From: Linum tenue
Taxonomy: Eukaryota; Streptophyta; Magnoliopsida; Malpighiales; Linaceae
Direction of reading: 5' to 3'
Assembly (NCBI GenBank): GCA_946122785.1
Contig: CAMGYJ010000008.1
Span: 58,510,877-58,574,876 of the forward strand
DNA length: 64,000 bases
Numbering within the stretch: the stretch's first letter is position 1; the number at the start of each line of letters is the position of its first letter. The position numbers and the translations under genes are program-made. Of the stretch, positions 55,301-62,899 are shown piece after piece. Below the pieces are notes generated by a model, which saw only the letters and a list, made by a program, of their open reading frames with translations, did not search any database and was not told the origin of the DNA.

Positions 55301-56047
55301 TGGATTCTCATCACTACTTCACAAACATTATTTATGTTCCCTCATTGAAAACGGCAACACAAACAAAGATAAAAAAGAATTTGCTTTTAATGAAAAGTTT
55401 GAGGTCTTGTAGCTTACTTTGAGGTTGTCGCCATGTAAAGCGAAATCCGCCATTTTTCTCACCTTGACCCACTTTTCACCTTCGCTAATCGCAAGTCCTT
55501 GGCCGAAAATCTTTCGAAGGTAAGGAGAATACAGGTCAGATTTAGAGAAAATACGAGCTTTGTTGCTTAGAACCTCTTTGATCAAATCTGGTTCCCCGAG
55601 AACCATTTGAGCTCGCGGTCCAATCCAAAACACAAAATTCTTCCCTATTTCGACCAAAAACATTGGAAATTCCTTTGATTAACAAGGTGAGAAGTAAACA
55701 TATGATAATCCACAACATGCAACTTGAATTGATGATTCCTCTTTAATTTCTCCTTAATAATTACCGTATTGCTTGGACCATAGGGAGACGTGAGGGATGA
55801 CCCTGTGGGCTATGTCGTGAGAAAGAGAGGGCATGGATTTGGCCAACGCTTCCTCTCTGAGCTGGATGAGTTGTTTGGCGTTGCCTAAGAGGAAAGTGTA
55901 AGGAGGGCCTTTGAGCCCCTGCGAGTTGAGGAATCGCTGTGTCTGGAGAGGTTGCCATATCACTTTGTGGAGGAATTGGATGACGGCATAAACGACGTAG
56001 GCGGACGCAGCTGAGATGAGAAGCAGATATGTTGGAAGAAGATTCAT
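38191..56047 (-). CDS. Cytochrome P450, CYP749A-like (CYP72 clan), complete five-exon gene
   Basis: This would be an ER-anchored haem monooxygenase fed electrons by cytochrome P450 reductase; the substrate of CYP749A enzymes is not known to me. Exons on the minus strand are 56047-55765, 55644-55418, 42123-41891, 39703-39322 and 38622-38191, all with GT-AG introns of 120, 13294, 2187 and 699 bp. They total 1557 bases, 518 codons plus TAG, a normal P450 length. Features in order: membrane anchor (residues about 5-25), hinge LKGPPY, I-helix YVAGQETTNT, ExxR in NETLRLY, PDRF, and the haem loop FGMGPHTCAGF with the Cys ligand. The usual Arg of FxxGxRxCxG is His (codon CAC). Intron 2 is swollen by at least five transposons. 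No frameshift or stop is seen. Similarity to CYP749A22-type proteins is by recollection. Confidence 0.92.
38623..39321 (-). other. P450 intron 4
   Basis: 699 bp, AT-rich. It contains two imperfect direct copies of GGGATTTAAATACAAAAACTC / GGGATTTTAACACAAAAACTC (about 38870-38990) and no recognised transposon. Confidence 0.7.
39322..39703 (-). CDS. P450 exon 4 (I-helix)
   Basis: Acceptor GCAG, donor GTAATC. Encodes SDLFKTKDEKDA (first codon split), GKDYLGLLLKAYHDE, YVAGQETTNTLLSW and QDWQEEARREVLRVFG. Confidence 0.92.
39914..40202. mobile_element. 289-bp retroposed insert in P450 intron 3
   Basis: Perfect 14-bp repeats GATAAGAAACAAAC flank the insert (39900-39913 and 40203-40216). It ends in T-rich sequence and CATCATTCATCAAAAAA, as a 5'-truncated LINE or SINE would. 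No protein is readable. The target duplication is convincing, the family less so. Confidence 0.7.
40257..40315. repeat. (TA)n microsatellite in intron 3
   Basis: About 28 TA units follow an A-run; the Mutator-like element at 40322 inserted at its right edge. Confidence 0.9.
40322..41651. mobile_element. Mutator-like (MULE) element with long inverted ends, 1330 bp
   Basis: GGCTTAATACCCTAGTTTGG at the left and its near complement at the right begin terminal inverted repeats of about 230 bp or more. Perfect 9-bp repeats TAAAAACTA (40313-40321 and 41652-41660) are the MULE signature. The middle (40620-41170) is GC-rich and open on the plus strand, with a Pro-rich run (RPPLPPPPPPTPQSP), so it may carry a host gene fragment (Pack-MULE). 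No transposase. A 173-bp insert interrupts the right inverted end. Confidence 0.88.
41433..41605. mobile_element. Insert in the right end of the MULE, 15-bp direct repeats
   Basis: AAAAATTCAGGCCAA occurs at 41418-41432 and 41591-41605. The left inverted end of the MULE lacks the intervening sequence, so it is a later insertion. It has no A-tail, so the class is uncertain. Confidence 0.6.
41891..42123 (-). CDS. P450 exon 3
   Basis: Acceptor GCAG, donor GTATGT. Encodes SMVPDVIASAEMMLERWK, EEFRILSSEVISRTAFGSS and ends in a split Ser codon joined to exon 4. A Mutator-like element starts only 46 bp upstream of its acceptor. Confidence 0.92.
42171..43078. mobile_element. Mutator-like MITE, 908 bp, close to the exon 3 acceptor
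   Basis: GGGTTAATACCTTATTTTGG and its complement start inverted ends of well over 200 bp. The 9-bp repeats TATAATTAA (42162-42170 and 43079-43087) are perfect. The centre is very AT-rich and non-coding. The ends share the TTAATACC..TTTGGCCCGAA consensus with the element at 40322-41651. Confidence 0.92.
43088..44620. other. P450 intron 2, AT-rich part
   Basis: No gene. GGTGCTAATTGTAC..GTTAGCATCG (about 43338-43372) resembles the GGTGCTAAC/GTTAGCACC pair at 28034-28061, which may mark a small shared repeat. Confidence 0.4.
44729..45628 (+). repeat. Outer 5' LTR, 900 bp
   Basis: TAATACGATCC...GGATCATATCA, with inverted ends that are imperfect (TA instead of TG at the start). TATA box TATAAATA at 45233-45240. 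The first 326 bp are an open frame continuous with ORF2 in the 3' copy. Confidence 0.9.
45631..45642 (+). other. Primer-binding site
   Basis: TGGTATCAGAGC starts two bases after the 5' LTR. Confidence 0.85.
45724..47694 (+). CDS. ORF1: retropepsin-like domain protein reading into the internal LTR
   Basis: An intact frame of about 656 codons from ATG 45724 (MVGELEQ; an earlier ATG at 45679 is possible). The first 150 residues resemble a gypsy retropepsin: YTRCLVGEKVCSVCVNGESK, SSRAVAKLGLS, then CDVVPLKLTHIVLGNPWH, which matches the (L/V)LG.PW motif. The catalytic Asp is replaced by Asn (VNGES), so protease activity is unlikely. The rest is long, charged and unlike known Gag or Pol. At 47275-47288 the frame crosses a purine tract (GAGGGAGGG) and continues for 135 codons into the internal LTR. 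It shares about 45 percent of its N-terminal residues with ORF2 by eye. Function unknown. Confidence 0.7.
   Translation: MVGELEQANLTSYTRCLVGEKVCSVCVNGESKSNLISSRAVAKLGLSTRKHSAPHSVSLLETGSSVFVTEEVTLPFKIGRYEDEVRCDVVPLKLTHIVLGNPWHVDRGARRSRRTNHVRLRHCGTSFALKFLSPEEAAEDQATLLQQIRDEEEQLIAMKSFQVEPQLIEPKFQLVEEELSHGVVPPCFPLTKQSSDTNSDAGDEEAKLESNAARETLLELEGSMDERGDVLERAADLKISPVRRAEFPNSVFSSEKQSVPTTLLGGTTGDESKSVNDAETFTQNPATLGVVSLEMITSEIEESNCAKTPLFVKNDAEKKCEWVGKIGRNPPQTTTPESFLDVQGTCRSRQFLPSKPEQKTPNFQLENLGSKLANGGKDELDDSTTMVMNRCWRRDQNFNWEPVEACRVVELVCGSFNKKPPIVTSKNLCRPAVRRPGNWSNQISAKFNDEEGLFRAQGEFPTALQVSKSPEKLGGEFEAENVLSKMMIEQPYFDPIWDQFCERFEQRKAKVLRTTLFQEGGPDMIPNFQPFTPQLLDKEAIEVGKKKGRIWPSQNPCSGYILWRHGSLNVLGGNSILRVCFADQVTIFPMVCFMELDDIIKVGFQGLKVATSKLENCQKMVKSGNCFVKPTLELDLRSMDLIQVQRLPQHETRYFC
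47289..48240 (+). repeat. Internal, divergent LTR, about 952 bp
   Basis: Starts TGATATGATCC right after a purine tract and ends GGGTCGTATTA just before AGTGGTATCAAGAGCC. These termini are near-complements of each other and of the outer LTR ends. TATA box TATAAATA at 47910-47917 lies 216 bp past the ORF1 stop; in the outer LTRs the TATA box lies about 180 bp past the ORF stop. The body is only weakly similar to the outer LTRs. Confidence 0.75.
48243..48258 (+). other. Second primer-like site (one extra A)
   Basis: TGGTATCAAGAGCCCG follows the internal LTR. Compared with TGGTATCAGAGCC it has an additional A, which would weaken pairing with the tRNA. Confidence 0.7.
48297..49649 (+). CDS. ORF2: retropepsin-like domain protein reading into the 3' LTR
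   Basis: An intact frame from ATG 48297 (MTEKVEQ, aligned with the ORF1 start; ATG 48270 is also possible). The N-terminus reads YTRCWVQEKLCSVVIDGEIK, SSRVIAKLGLT and CDVVPMKLTQVVLGKPWH. The catalytic-type Asp-Gly is kept here, though the usual following Ser/Thr is not. The middle (about 48880-49130) is a very acidic Glu/Val-rich stretch. The frame then crosses the purine tract (AAGGGGGGAA, 49314-49323) and runs 108 codons into the LTR, giving a strongly basic C-terminus (RQFRWKSKKSG, KMKVRIQRFK, VKRTRKEIA). Only a copy with the 3' LTR can encode the full protein. Function unknown. Confidence 0.75.
   Translation: MTEKVEQGNMFYTRCWVQEKLCSVVIDGEIKSNLISSRVIAKLGLTTQRHPSPFFMQLSMEKAWVFVTEQVSLEIKIGSYLDQIQCDVVPMKLTQVVLGKPWHNDHQARRSRSTNNIILRHQEKKLALIPLSLEGVAEDRRQLQQAYEEEQMNLEVEKLPINCPESKKEKEQKATSARSVDVDKSDASLNSIYGEEVEVQAEVEEDKDVVLVDGLTIVTCEDDAQVLISSQEEPKFEVEEQVEEEEKEVKGDILVDVPDLSVQEVKQYIEESECKGGDECLDIMEHSPIVLEVAHIDFVIGDAIIEEEVHMENRREVLSYIYNFPRCDVSTIRGRIVHKKGGIIRSSPRQFRWKSKKSGAHQGSRYYKDSRSKILQERGNDAISTSAIFNSRGPKMKVRIQRFKDQLGAFLMDKMENALRIQPTTFLGAENVHPCYPSHPNVKRTRKEIA
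49312..49323 (+). other. Polypurine tract inside ORF2
   Basis: AGAAGGGGGGAA immediately precedes the 3' LTR and is translated as part of ORF2 (HKKGG). Confidence 0.8.
49324..50223 (+). repeat. Outer 3' LTR, 900 bp
   Basis: Same ends as the 5' LTR; TATA box at 49828-49835. The first 326 bp encode the ORF2 C-terminus. Confidence 0.9.
50583..51771. mobile_element. MULE-type element with GC-rich cargo (Pack-MULE candidate)
   Basis: TAATACCAGAAAAAGCCCATAG at the left and TATGGGCCCTTTTTTGGTAATA at the right start inverted ends of roughly 100 bp (GTTTA..GGTCACTT, ACGCGTCACTTTT, CCCAAAGTTTGG on the left and complements on the right). No target duplication was recognised. The centre (50940-51500) is GC-rich, unlike its AT-rich surroundings, and has an open frame of nearly 200 codons without a recognised domain; it may be captured host sequence. 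Confidence 0.7.
51910..52047. repeat. 69-bp tandem duplication of the hAT end and its target site
   Basis: TGAATGATTAGGGGTGGTAAACG recurs exactly 69 bp on, so the left end of the element and its target sequence are duplicated in tandem. Confidence 0.85.
51918..53619. mobile_element. hAT-type element, about 1.7 kb, with nested MITE
   Basis: TAGGGGTGGTAA at the left and TTACCAGCCCTA at the right are inverted ends, flanked by TGAATGAT (51910-51917 and 53620-53627). Sub-terminal AACCGGTTA motifs are dense at both ends. The interior (52170-52620, 53160-53450) is CT-rich and coding-like but has no recognised domain; no transposase. Confidence 0.85.
52635..53154. mobile_element. Nested hAT-type MITE, 520 bp
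   Basis: TAGGGGTGGGCATTCGGT and its near complement ACCGTATGCCCACCCCTA are the ends. Perfect 8-bp repeats CATGCAGA lie at 52627-52634 and 53155-53162. GGTTCGGTT motifs fill both sub-terminal parts. Confidence 0.95.
53628..55417. other. P450 intron 2, 5' part
   Basis: Mostly AT-rich, no gene. At about 54941-55035 there is a possible SINE fragment: CATAGTGTGATTGG...GTTTCGAATCCC, resembling pol III A and B boxes, followed by an A-rich run. Confidence 0.45.
55418..55644 (-). CDS. P450 exon 2
   Basis: Acceptor ATAG, donor GTAAGC. Encodes GKNFVFWIGPRAQMV, EPDLIKEVLSNK, FGQGLAISEGEKWVKVRK and ends HGDNLK. Confidence 0.92.
55765..56047 (-). CDS. P450 exon 1
   Basis: Start ATG 56047-56045; membrane anchor, then FLHKVIWQPLQTQRFL, GLKGPPY and SHDIAHR; donor GTAATT with a split Gly codon. 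Confidence 0.92.
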
Positions 56048-56100
56048 TGCTTAGTTTCCAAAGCGGAAGTGTATTGAGAAACTTGTTCATTATATTGTCC

Positions 56101-56110
56101 TATATATATA
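56101..56110 (-). promoter_or_regulatory. TATA-like element of the complete P450
   Basis: TATATATATA lies 54 bp upstream of the start codon, a plausible core promoter that gives a short 5' UTR. Confidence 0.5.
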
Positions 56111-56798
56111 GGAGACCACTCGTTATACTGAAAAAATATAATAATATACTCCGACCCTTGGTTTCTACAAGTAGGTAGGACCATCCAACGCCTGTCTTCT
56201 CTCCGTTTGCCATTTCCTTTTGTACTTCATGGGTGTAGAGTAGAGTTTCCAACAAATGGAAGGCAAATAATGGAAGGATAGAGCCATCCGCGTTTGGACA
56301 CTTCTCTTATTTTTTTTTTCTCTTTCTTTTTTAATTTTTATCCGTCGTCCCGTGGTAGAAATATCATTTGAACACAATGTATATATTTATAAAATGTATC
56401 TTAACTTTTTCATTATTTTAAAGGATTAATTTTGTAGAACATTAAAGTGACATCGAAATTATTTTTTATTTTAAAAGTATAATAACCTTTTATCAATTAT
56501 CGAACATCATATTCTTAATAATGGTAACACTCCTGAATAATCATTCATGATACGTATATACACGTATATTTAATGATGCAGTCACTATCTATAATTGAAA
56601 AGAAAACCCCATAGCTAAAAGAAAGTTTGTCTCACAAAGTGACCTTGATCTTAAAGCTTCGCTAGGATTTATATGATCAGGGGTTGTGATTGCATTTGAA
56701 GGAACCAGAATCATAGTCAATCTATAAGACATGCTACTAGCAGCATGGGCCAACATGATTGAAAACAAGAAAGTGAATTATAGAAATTGGTGGAATAA
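56111..56798. other. P450 upstream region
   Basis: AT-rich sequence with no recognised gene. It presumably includes the P450 promoter and ends at the LINE target site. Confidence 0.45.
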
Positions 56799-58311
56799 GG
56801 AATACGGTTCTTGGGAACTCCTGCCGGCAACCTATCTCGGAACACCAGTGGGAGTTCATGCTCAATCACCTTCTGTTTGGGAGCCAATGGTGGTTAGATT
56901 GCAAAAAAGGCTGGAGGGATGGAAAGGGGGGTTATTATCCCTGGGTGGTAGGATCACCCTTGCAAACAGTTGCCTTTCATCACAAATGGTCTACGTTGCA
57001 AGTCTATTCCATATCACAAAGAAGGCGGCTGCTGACATTGAGAAGGTTATAAGGAATTTTATTTGGGAAGGAACAGGGGATGAACACAAGATACACCTCA
57101 TCGCTTGGGATACTTGCAAGGCTCCAAAGTGGTTGGGTGGGATCGGTATTCATGATGTGGTTTGGCAGAATCAGTCTCTCCTGTGCAAATGGCATTGGAG
57201 GTTTGCAACGGATAGAAATTCTCGGTGGAGGCAACTAATTGACATGAAGTTTCCAAATCGAAATTCAGATTGGAGAACAAGGGATTTGGGTGGCTCAGCA
57301 GGATGCAGCCTTTGGAAGCATATTTGCAAAGTACAAAATATTTTTTGGGATTTCGCTAATATTGATCCGGGGGGTGGTATGACGACATCCTTTTGGCATG
57401 ATAGGTGGATAAAAAGGGTCACTCTCGCCCAAGCTTTCCCTAGAGTCTTTGCTGCAGCAACTCCTCAATGCAAGAACTTCTCTGTTGCTGAAATTTTCCA
57501 TTATGTGGGAGAGAGTGAAAGTGAGGGCTTTACTTGGGATATTCCCTTGAATTTTACCTTGAGAGGGGGGGGGGGGGCTGAGAGGGAGAGGGAGAGATTG
57601 ATGACTTTACTTTCAGATTGCAACATCTCTTTATATTTTGCAGGACCACCTAGAGTGACATGGAGTCCATCACCATTGACCGGCTTCTCAGTGGGCTCAC
57701 TATATAAGAGCATGGCGGAAGCGAAGTATGGTCAGCAGGAAGATTTCCCTTTTAAAGTGATATGGAAGAATATCATTCCCGTCAAGATTTGCACCTTCCT
57801 TTGGCTGGTGTTCCACAAGAAGATATTGACACATGATTCATTGAAGAAGAGAGGTTGGAACATGCCGAGTAGATGCGCGCTTTGTTTGTCGAGCGAGGAG
57901 GACATTAATCATTTGTTTCTTCGTTGTGGTTTTGTGAGATCCGTTTGGTACATAATAAGCAGATTTGTGAAAATCCCCCATGGTGAACAGGTACTTGATG
58001 AAGAGATACAGAATGTCATCAAGCGCTGGCAGCAAAAATGCCCATCCGGACCTAGAGAATGGTGTTCGAGCGTAGTCTTGCACGCCATGTGCTGGGCCGT
58101 CTGGAGAGAAAGAAACAGCAGAATATTTGAAGACCAGGCGAGTCCACCCAAAGTAGTCTGCGGAAGGATCGGCCAAATGGTGGCTGAATGGCTCAGAGTT
58201 GGTGGCAAAGTTGATGCCATAACAACAGAGCAGTGGCTGGCTCGGCTGCATAGGAACATCTCTACTACTAACAGGTTGTTGAACAACCTCGACGAGAATC
58301 AGCAGCACTAG
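56731..58311 (+). CDS. Truncated LINE ORF2 (RT tail and zf-RVT), chimeric N-terminus
   Basis: The first 26 codons (56731-56809) come from the target sequence and are not LINE-derived. From 56811 the protein reads WELLPATYLGTPVGV, RLQKRLEGWKGGLLSLGGR, FIWEGTGDEHKIHLIAW, then the linker to VIWKNIIPVKICTFLWLVFHKKILT and the zinc-binding RCALCLSSEEDINHLFLRC (about 57870-57930). The catalytic part of RT with YADD is missing, so no activity is expected. A run of 14 G near 57567-57580 encodes extra Gly residues where the related LINE has LLRGGAER. Not a host gene. Confidence 0.85.
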   Translation: MLLAAWANMIENKKVNYRNWWNKEYGSWELLPATYLGTPVGVHAQSPSVWEPMVVRLQKRLEGWKGGLLSLGGRITLANSCLSSQMVYVASLFHITKKAAADIEKVIRNFIWEGTGDEHKIHLIAWDTCKAPKWLGGIGIHDVVWQNQSLLCKWHWRFATDRNSRWRQLIDMKFPNRNSDWRTRDLGGSAGCSLWKHICKVQNIFWDFANIDPGGGMTTSFWHDRWIKRVTLAQAFPRVFAAATPQCKNFSVAEIFHYVGESESEGFTWDIPLNFTLRGGGGAERERERLMTLLSDCNISLYFAGPPRVTWSPSPLTGFSVGSLYKSMAEAKYGQQEDFPFKVIWKNIIPVKICTFLWLVFHKKILTHDSLKKRGWNMPSRCALCLSSEEDINHLFLRCGFVRSVWYIISRFVKIPHGEQVLDEEIQNVIKRWQQKCPSGPREWCSSVVLHAMCWAVWRERNSRIFEDQASPPKVVCGRIGQMVAEWLRVGGKVDAITTEQWLARLHRNISTTNRLLNNLDENQQH

Positions 58312-58539
58312 ATTCGGGCTTATCCCACTTCGGCTTCTTCGTTACTTTGTATACAGGGCCTGGATTTCAGCTCCTTTCCTGTAATGTTTCCGTAATGTTT
58401 CGTTTTTGTTCCAGCATGCAGGTCGATTGTTTGGCTCTCTACCTCTGCCTGCTGTGCGTGTACTTTGTTCGATTGTATCTTTTCTTTGTTTAAACTAATA
58501 AAAGGCTACCACCATTATCAAAAAAAAAAAAAAAAAAAA
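56810..58539 (+). mobile_element. Young 5'-truncated L1-type LINE with 11-bp target duplication
   Basis: GGAATACGGTT occurs at 56799-56809 and, directly after a run of 18 or more A, at 58540-58550. The insert starts in the RT C-terminal part and includes the zinc-binding domain, 3' UTR and tail. The reading frame has no stop, which supports a recent insertion. It is related to the LINE at 20440-22990. Confidence 0.95.
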
Positions 58540-58550
58540 GGAATACGGTT

Positions 58551-58789
58551 GTGATGGGTAAGAAAACCCTAGACTCTTGAAACAGACTATGGTACTATAA
58601 GAAATTATTATAAGGAAAATTTGTGAAGGATCTCGCAAACGTCCTTGGTGGCTCAAAGGCTTGTATATATACCCTGTCTACTACACAACGAAGGAGACAA
58701 GCAAAGTTACTTCTCCATAATTACAATGATAACTAACATAAAAAAACTAACAACCATATGAAAACACAAGTTTTACTATCCGATAGATT
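58551..58789. other. LINE target flank
   Basis: AT-rich sequence, no gene recognised, between the LINE and the gypsy derivative. Confidence 0.4.
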
Positions 58790-58794
58790 TTGTC

Positions 58795-59290
58795 ATCTTG
58801 GATATTAATGAGCCACTGCCAAGGCATTAATAGATGTGAATGAGGGAACGTTGATTTTCAGGGACGGAGAGAAGAGTATCCCCTTTTCGATTGATCAAAA
58901 TCATAAGATTAAGGATATGGATGAAATAGAATCGAATGGTGTTATTGTTAGTGGAGGCAAGCCTACCAAAGCGAGCCTCATTGTGCTAATCGTGTTTTTG
59001 ATGATGTGAAGAAGGATTCGAAAAAAGGGTGAGAAACCTGAAGGAAAGTAAAAGAAGAAGAAGGATGAATGGAACCAAAAGATGAAAAAATCTTCGCTTA
59101 CCCCACACAAAAAACAAGGTTAAGGAGAAAATGATTGGCTATGAAGGACATCCTTTGGAAATGGTATTCCGAGGTGACAAGCCTCAACCCAAGAATGTGG
59201 CATATCCACTCTCGGTGGCCTCATGTTCTAACGCACGAAGATCTGTAACGTCTAGCTAAGGAGCTAAACAAGAGCTTGTTGGGACGAAAC
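58795..59290 (+). pseudogene. Protease fragment and pol end, copy D
   Basis: ATAKALIDVNEGTLIFRDG (about 58815-58870) matches the protease block at 8200-8130 on the other strand. The preceding ADMPLILGHPFL is damaged. Pieces resembling the pol end (KMKKSSLTPHKK, 59080-59120) and AAGAGCTTGTTGGGACGAAAC (59269-59289), the decayed cousin of the post-pol GGGAGGCAACCC motif, follow. Confidence 0.6.
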
Positions 59291-59339
59291 ACAATGTAGG
59301 TTTGTATTTCTTTTCCTTATTTTTCTCTTTTTGCATGTG

Positions 59340-60130
59340 TGTGAGAGTCAAATGTGTGCTTTAAATTGTCACTGTGCCCATGGTTGATGTTTTGATCGAT
59401 GAATGTGTTGTGTTTGAGTTTGAGGCACGGTTGAGTCGATCAAGTTGAAAACCGGTGAAATCCATTGTTTTTGCACATATAACAGGTTAGTGGTAATTTT
59501 CATGGTTTGATGGGGATTTCTGTCACAAGTGCAAAAACACCACGGTTTACATGTAAATGTCATAGGCAAAACCGTGACAACATAATGCAACGTGACGCCG
59601 ACTGAAAACTTACCGTTTTGAGCCGTGATCACAGGTTAAGTGTTAGGATCACGGTCCGAGACCATGAAATCAACACTAAAACCTTGATCCTCAACCTCGA
59701 GCAGTATAAATTGGGTGTGAAGTCTACTCAAAACGTGAAGTTCCCCTTACTGGAACACTCAGAGATTATTGTTAGAAATCATCTTTACATACGGTTTTTT
59801 CATCGATTTAATATACTTTCAGCTGCCCAATCCAAAAACAAAACACATACTGATTCTCTCTACCCTTAGGCGCTCCTTTGCTGATATTACGGAGAGATTT
59901 GGGCTCAATTTTGTCACCGACGAACTATTCCGGTGGCACTCTAGTGAGCTTCCGGTGAAGCACCGACGTCCTTCTTTTGTCACTATTTTGGCCGGTTTTT
60001 GACACCCTCGCATCCTCCTCACCTTACTATTTAATCCTACTTGTGTCTCCAGGTGTGTTTTGAACTTTTACTTAGTCAATTTTTAGAATCAGATGTAGGG
60101 TTCATAGGTGAGTAGTTTGGAATTTTTGCA
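59340..60130 (+). mobile_element. LTR-like block D
   Basis: It has CACGGT/ACCGTGA motifs at 59426-59660 and a TATA-like CAGTATAAATTGG near 59702. GGAGAGATTTGGGCTCAATTTTG at about 59890 aligns with block A on the other strand. Edges approximate. Confidence 0.5.
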
Positions 60131-60526
60131 TGATTGAAGAAATTTGATGAGGACGTAGTTGAATGATGATTGATTGCATGTTTTTTAAGTGATTGATGGG
60201 ATATTTGTGCCATGGTGGGAAATATTTGGCATGTTAATTTGTTTGGATCGAATAATACCCACCAAGTTTATGCTTAGTTGTCTATCATTGATACACTTTT
60301 TTGCATGTTGAATGGTGGTCATCTTGGCATGATCTAGGCCTACATTTGCGACCTTCGTGTTATGTGAAATACCTAGTTTTGTGCGTCAATATTTTTCCCC
60401 GAATGATTGTGATACAATTTTGGGCATCCGACCTTGTGAAATAACCATGTAGGCATCCGACCAATATGATTTTTCTGACAAATGTTTTGAAGTATGGTGC
60501 TTGTTACTTGGTATTTTTCCAAATTG

Positions 60527-61405
60527 GTTGATCCCACGCATGACTATATCCACTACTTGGTGGATCACCCCAACTATGGGTCCCGGTTAGAGTCATGGAG
60601 AAATGAGGACATTGGACCCCACTGGCGCCTCGACTTTGACATGTTTGATCTTTTTCATTGCCAGGATGCGATGTCAGCACCCATTGCTCATCTGTACTGG
60701 AGCCAATTGCTCAGCCTCGACTTTGACATCTTCAGGCACATGCAGCCTAGAGAACAATGTGAGCGACCATATGTGGAGTTCAGTTTGAGTGGAGTCCTCC
60801 ATACGATTGGGTAAGACACCTTAGCCCGGGCTTTGGGGCTCCACACGGGGAACATGACGATGATAGAGCTTCAAAATACCGGGATGTGAGTCCCCAACGG
60901 ATGTACCTTTCGTGACGTTGACAAACTCTGTGGTCCCAAGTCTTCTAGCTCACGGGCAGGTGACCCTTAGCGAGGTGGTGGTACTTCATACGATGATTCA
61001 ACCTCGAGAGCCTCTACTTTAGAGATCGGTTGTGGACACCACCTACACACAAGTTAGGAGGATGGACTTCTTCCCTGTCGAGACACTTCACCATATGAGA
61101 CTTGTCGGATCGAGTGAGGCCTCAATTTCATCGATGGCCTCCAACCATCAACTATGTTTTTACCGATGGCGGGGGAGGTTGGAGAGTCATCCTAGAGAGT
61201 TCCACCACCTCGCCGGTGTGGCCATACTGGCACTTCATCATCATCCGGAGCCGGTCCTGCCTCTTTAGGCAACCTTGAGGCTCGAGTCTCTACCCTTGAG
61301 GACCAGTTTGCCGGAGTCTCATCCCAGATCACGAGAGAGAGTGACGCCCAACGAAATTCACTAGAACCCATCACCTCCTCGCCATGGGTAGCCAGCACCA
61401 CTTGA
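60527..61405 (+). pseudogene. ORF1-like retroelement protein, copy D
   Basis: The N-terminus reads VDPTHDYIHYLVDHPN, matching MVDPNHPY of copy A, but ATG has become TTG and the upstream acceptor GCAGG is CCAAA. Next come WRLDFDMFD and LYWSQLLSLDFDIF. The C-terminus has EARVSTLEDQFAGVSSQITRE (about 61275-61350), a coiled-coil-like stretch equivalent to the ARR region of copies A and C. Several stops separate these parts. This copy is the most decayed at its start. Confidence 0.5.
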
Positions 61406-61734
61406 GTGCTATGTTGGCACCATATTAGTTCCACCTAGTTTCTCCTCACTTTGACTGTACACTCTTTTTTTTTTTTTGTTATTTTTGTGTGTTGAACTAG
61501 TAGTATTGTGTTTTTATTTTCTTGTGATGTGTTAGATATTGTGATTGTTTTATAACATTTCCTTGAGAGAGCATGTTTTTTTTTGTTTGTTTGTTCCCTG
61601 TGAAGATCTCTCTCCCTTCAAACTATTCATTTGCAGTCCAACTTTCACTCGCCAATCATTCAGAAACTTCGTTCCACCCTTGGTCTTGCTCCATTGAAGA
61701 CAATATCATGCTTAAGTGTATGTGTGTGTGGGGC

Positions 61735-61758
61735 GGGGGGGGGGGGGGGGGGGGGGGG
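61735..61758. repeat. Homopolymer of 24 G
   Basis: It follows CATTGAAGACAATATCATGC and TTAAGTGTATGTGTGTG, the internal purine-rich motif, at the position equivalent to the 23-C run at 11571-11593. Confidence 0.9.
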
Positions 61759-61759
61759 T

Positions 61760-62899
61760 TGTACATACATTTGTGATTGCCATGTGAATAATGAGTGTGA
61801 ATGGGCTATTTAAATGTTTTGGAGCCTTATTATTGCCAAATTTCTACAATTTGAGGGCTCCAAACAGGTGTGCATGATTGATTGACGGTTGATATTGATA
61901 TGTGGTTTTGAACCTAGTTTCTTGCTTAAATTGAATATATAAGGGGTCCGAACACATTGTGCCAAGCCTATCCTTGCTCATTGTACTTTAAATTGTTTGA
62001 TGATTGGGATGGTGTGCATTATAGACAGTAGTGTGCTGCTACGAATATTCTTGATCATGAGTGGCTTTACTTCTATTTACTCTCGGTTGTTTGAAAGTGT
62101 TTGCTATGGAGGTTAGGACATGTGTGTTGGACTCCAAAATAATTTGAAAAAGGTCCTCCATTTTGAAAAAACTTTTGAAAAATGAGTGTTCTTATGGGAG
62201 AGGCAACTGAGCATAGTGTTTGAGTTCAACAATCAAAGGGCTTTTCTCTCGTTCCAGAGTTGCATTTGAGGATGTGTTTGGGGATCATATAGTTTTCTAG
62301 TGTCCCCAGTCATCATTTACCACTTTTCGTCCCCCAAACACCTCTTGTCCTCAAGGAGTTGTATGATAAGGAGAAATGTGCCTTTAAGCAAGTCAAAGAG
62401 ACCTCGGTTCTTGTTTGTGCACACATGTGTGGAACTGGTATGTTATTGAGACGAGGAGTGAAGGCTGGAAGGCAATGAATCCAACCTTCATTTCCCCACA
62501 TGAGGCTTTCATAGAGAAGGCAATGTACTTTTGCTCTTAGTTCGAGGGAGAGATAACTTAATTCGAAAATTTTCAAAAGTGTGATGGCATGTACGATAAA
62601 GTTTAAGTTGAGGCTCAAAAATTTGAGTCCTCTTCTGAATGAAAGTTAGAGCACCACCATGGAGTCCTTTGCTTTTCACACGTTTTCTATGAGTCCCCAA
62701 GTGCACACGTGAAGTGTCTAGATCTACTTAGTTGACAAGTTCCTTATCTGAGTGTGTGTTGGCACGAAGAGATAAAAGTAAAATCTACCCGACTTCCAAC
62801 GTTTTTAGGCGCTACCGATGATTGATAGTACATACCATTGTGATTGTCCTACAATTTTCATTGCTTTGAGTAAGTTTGATTGGGGAAAAGCAAACGTTA
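61760..62899. other. Non-coding 3' region of element D-E
   Basis: No stable reading frame. This corresponds in position to 11560-9660 of element C-B. Confidence 0.4.

Noticed and set aside
56731..58311. 526-codon ORF as a host gene
   Set aside because: Target duplications and a poly(A) run identify it as a truncated LINE.
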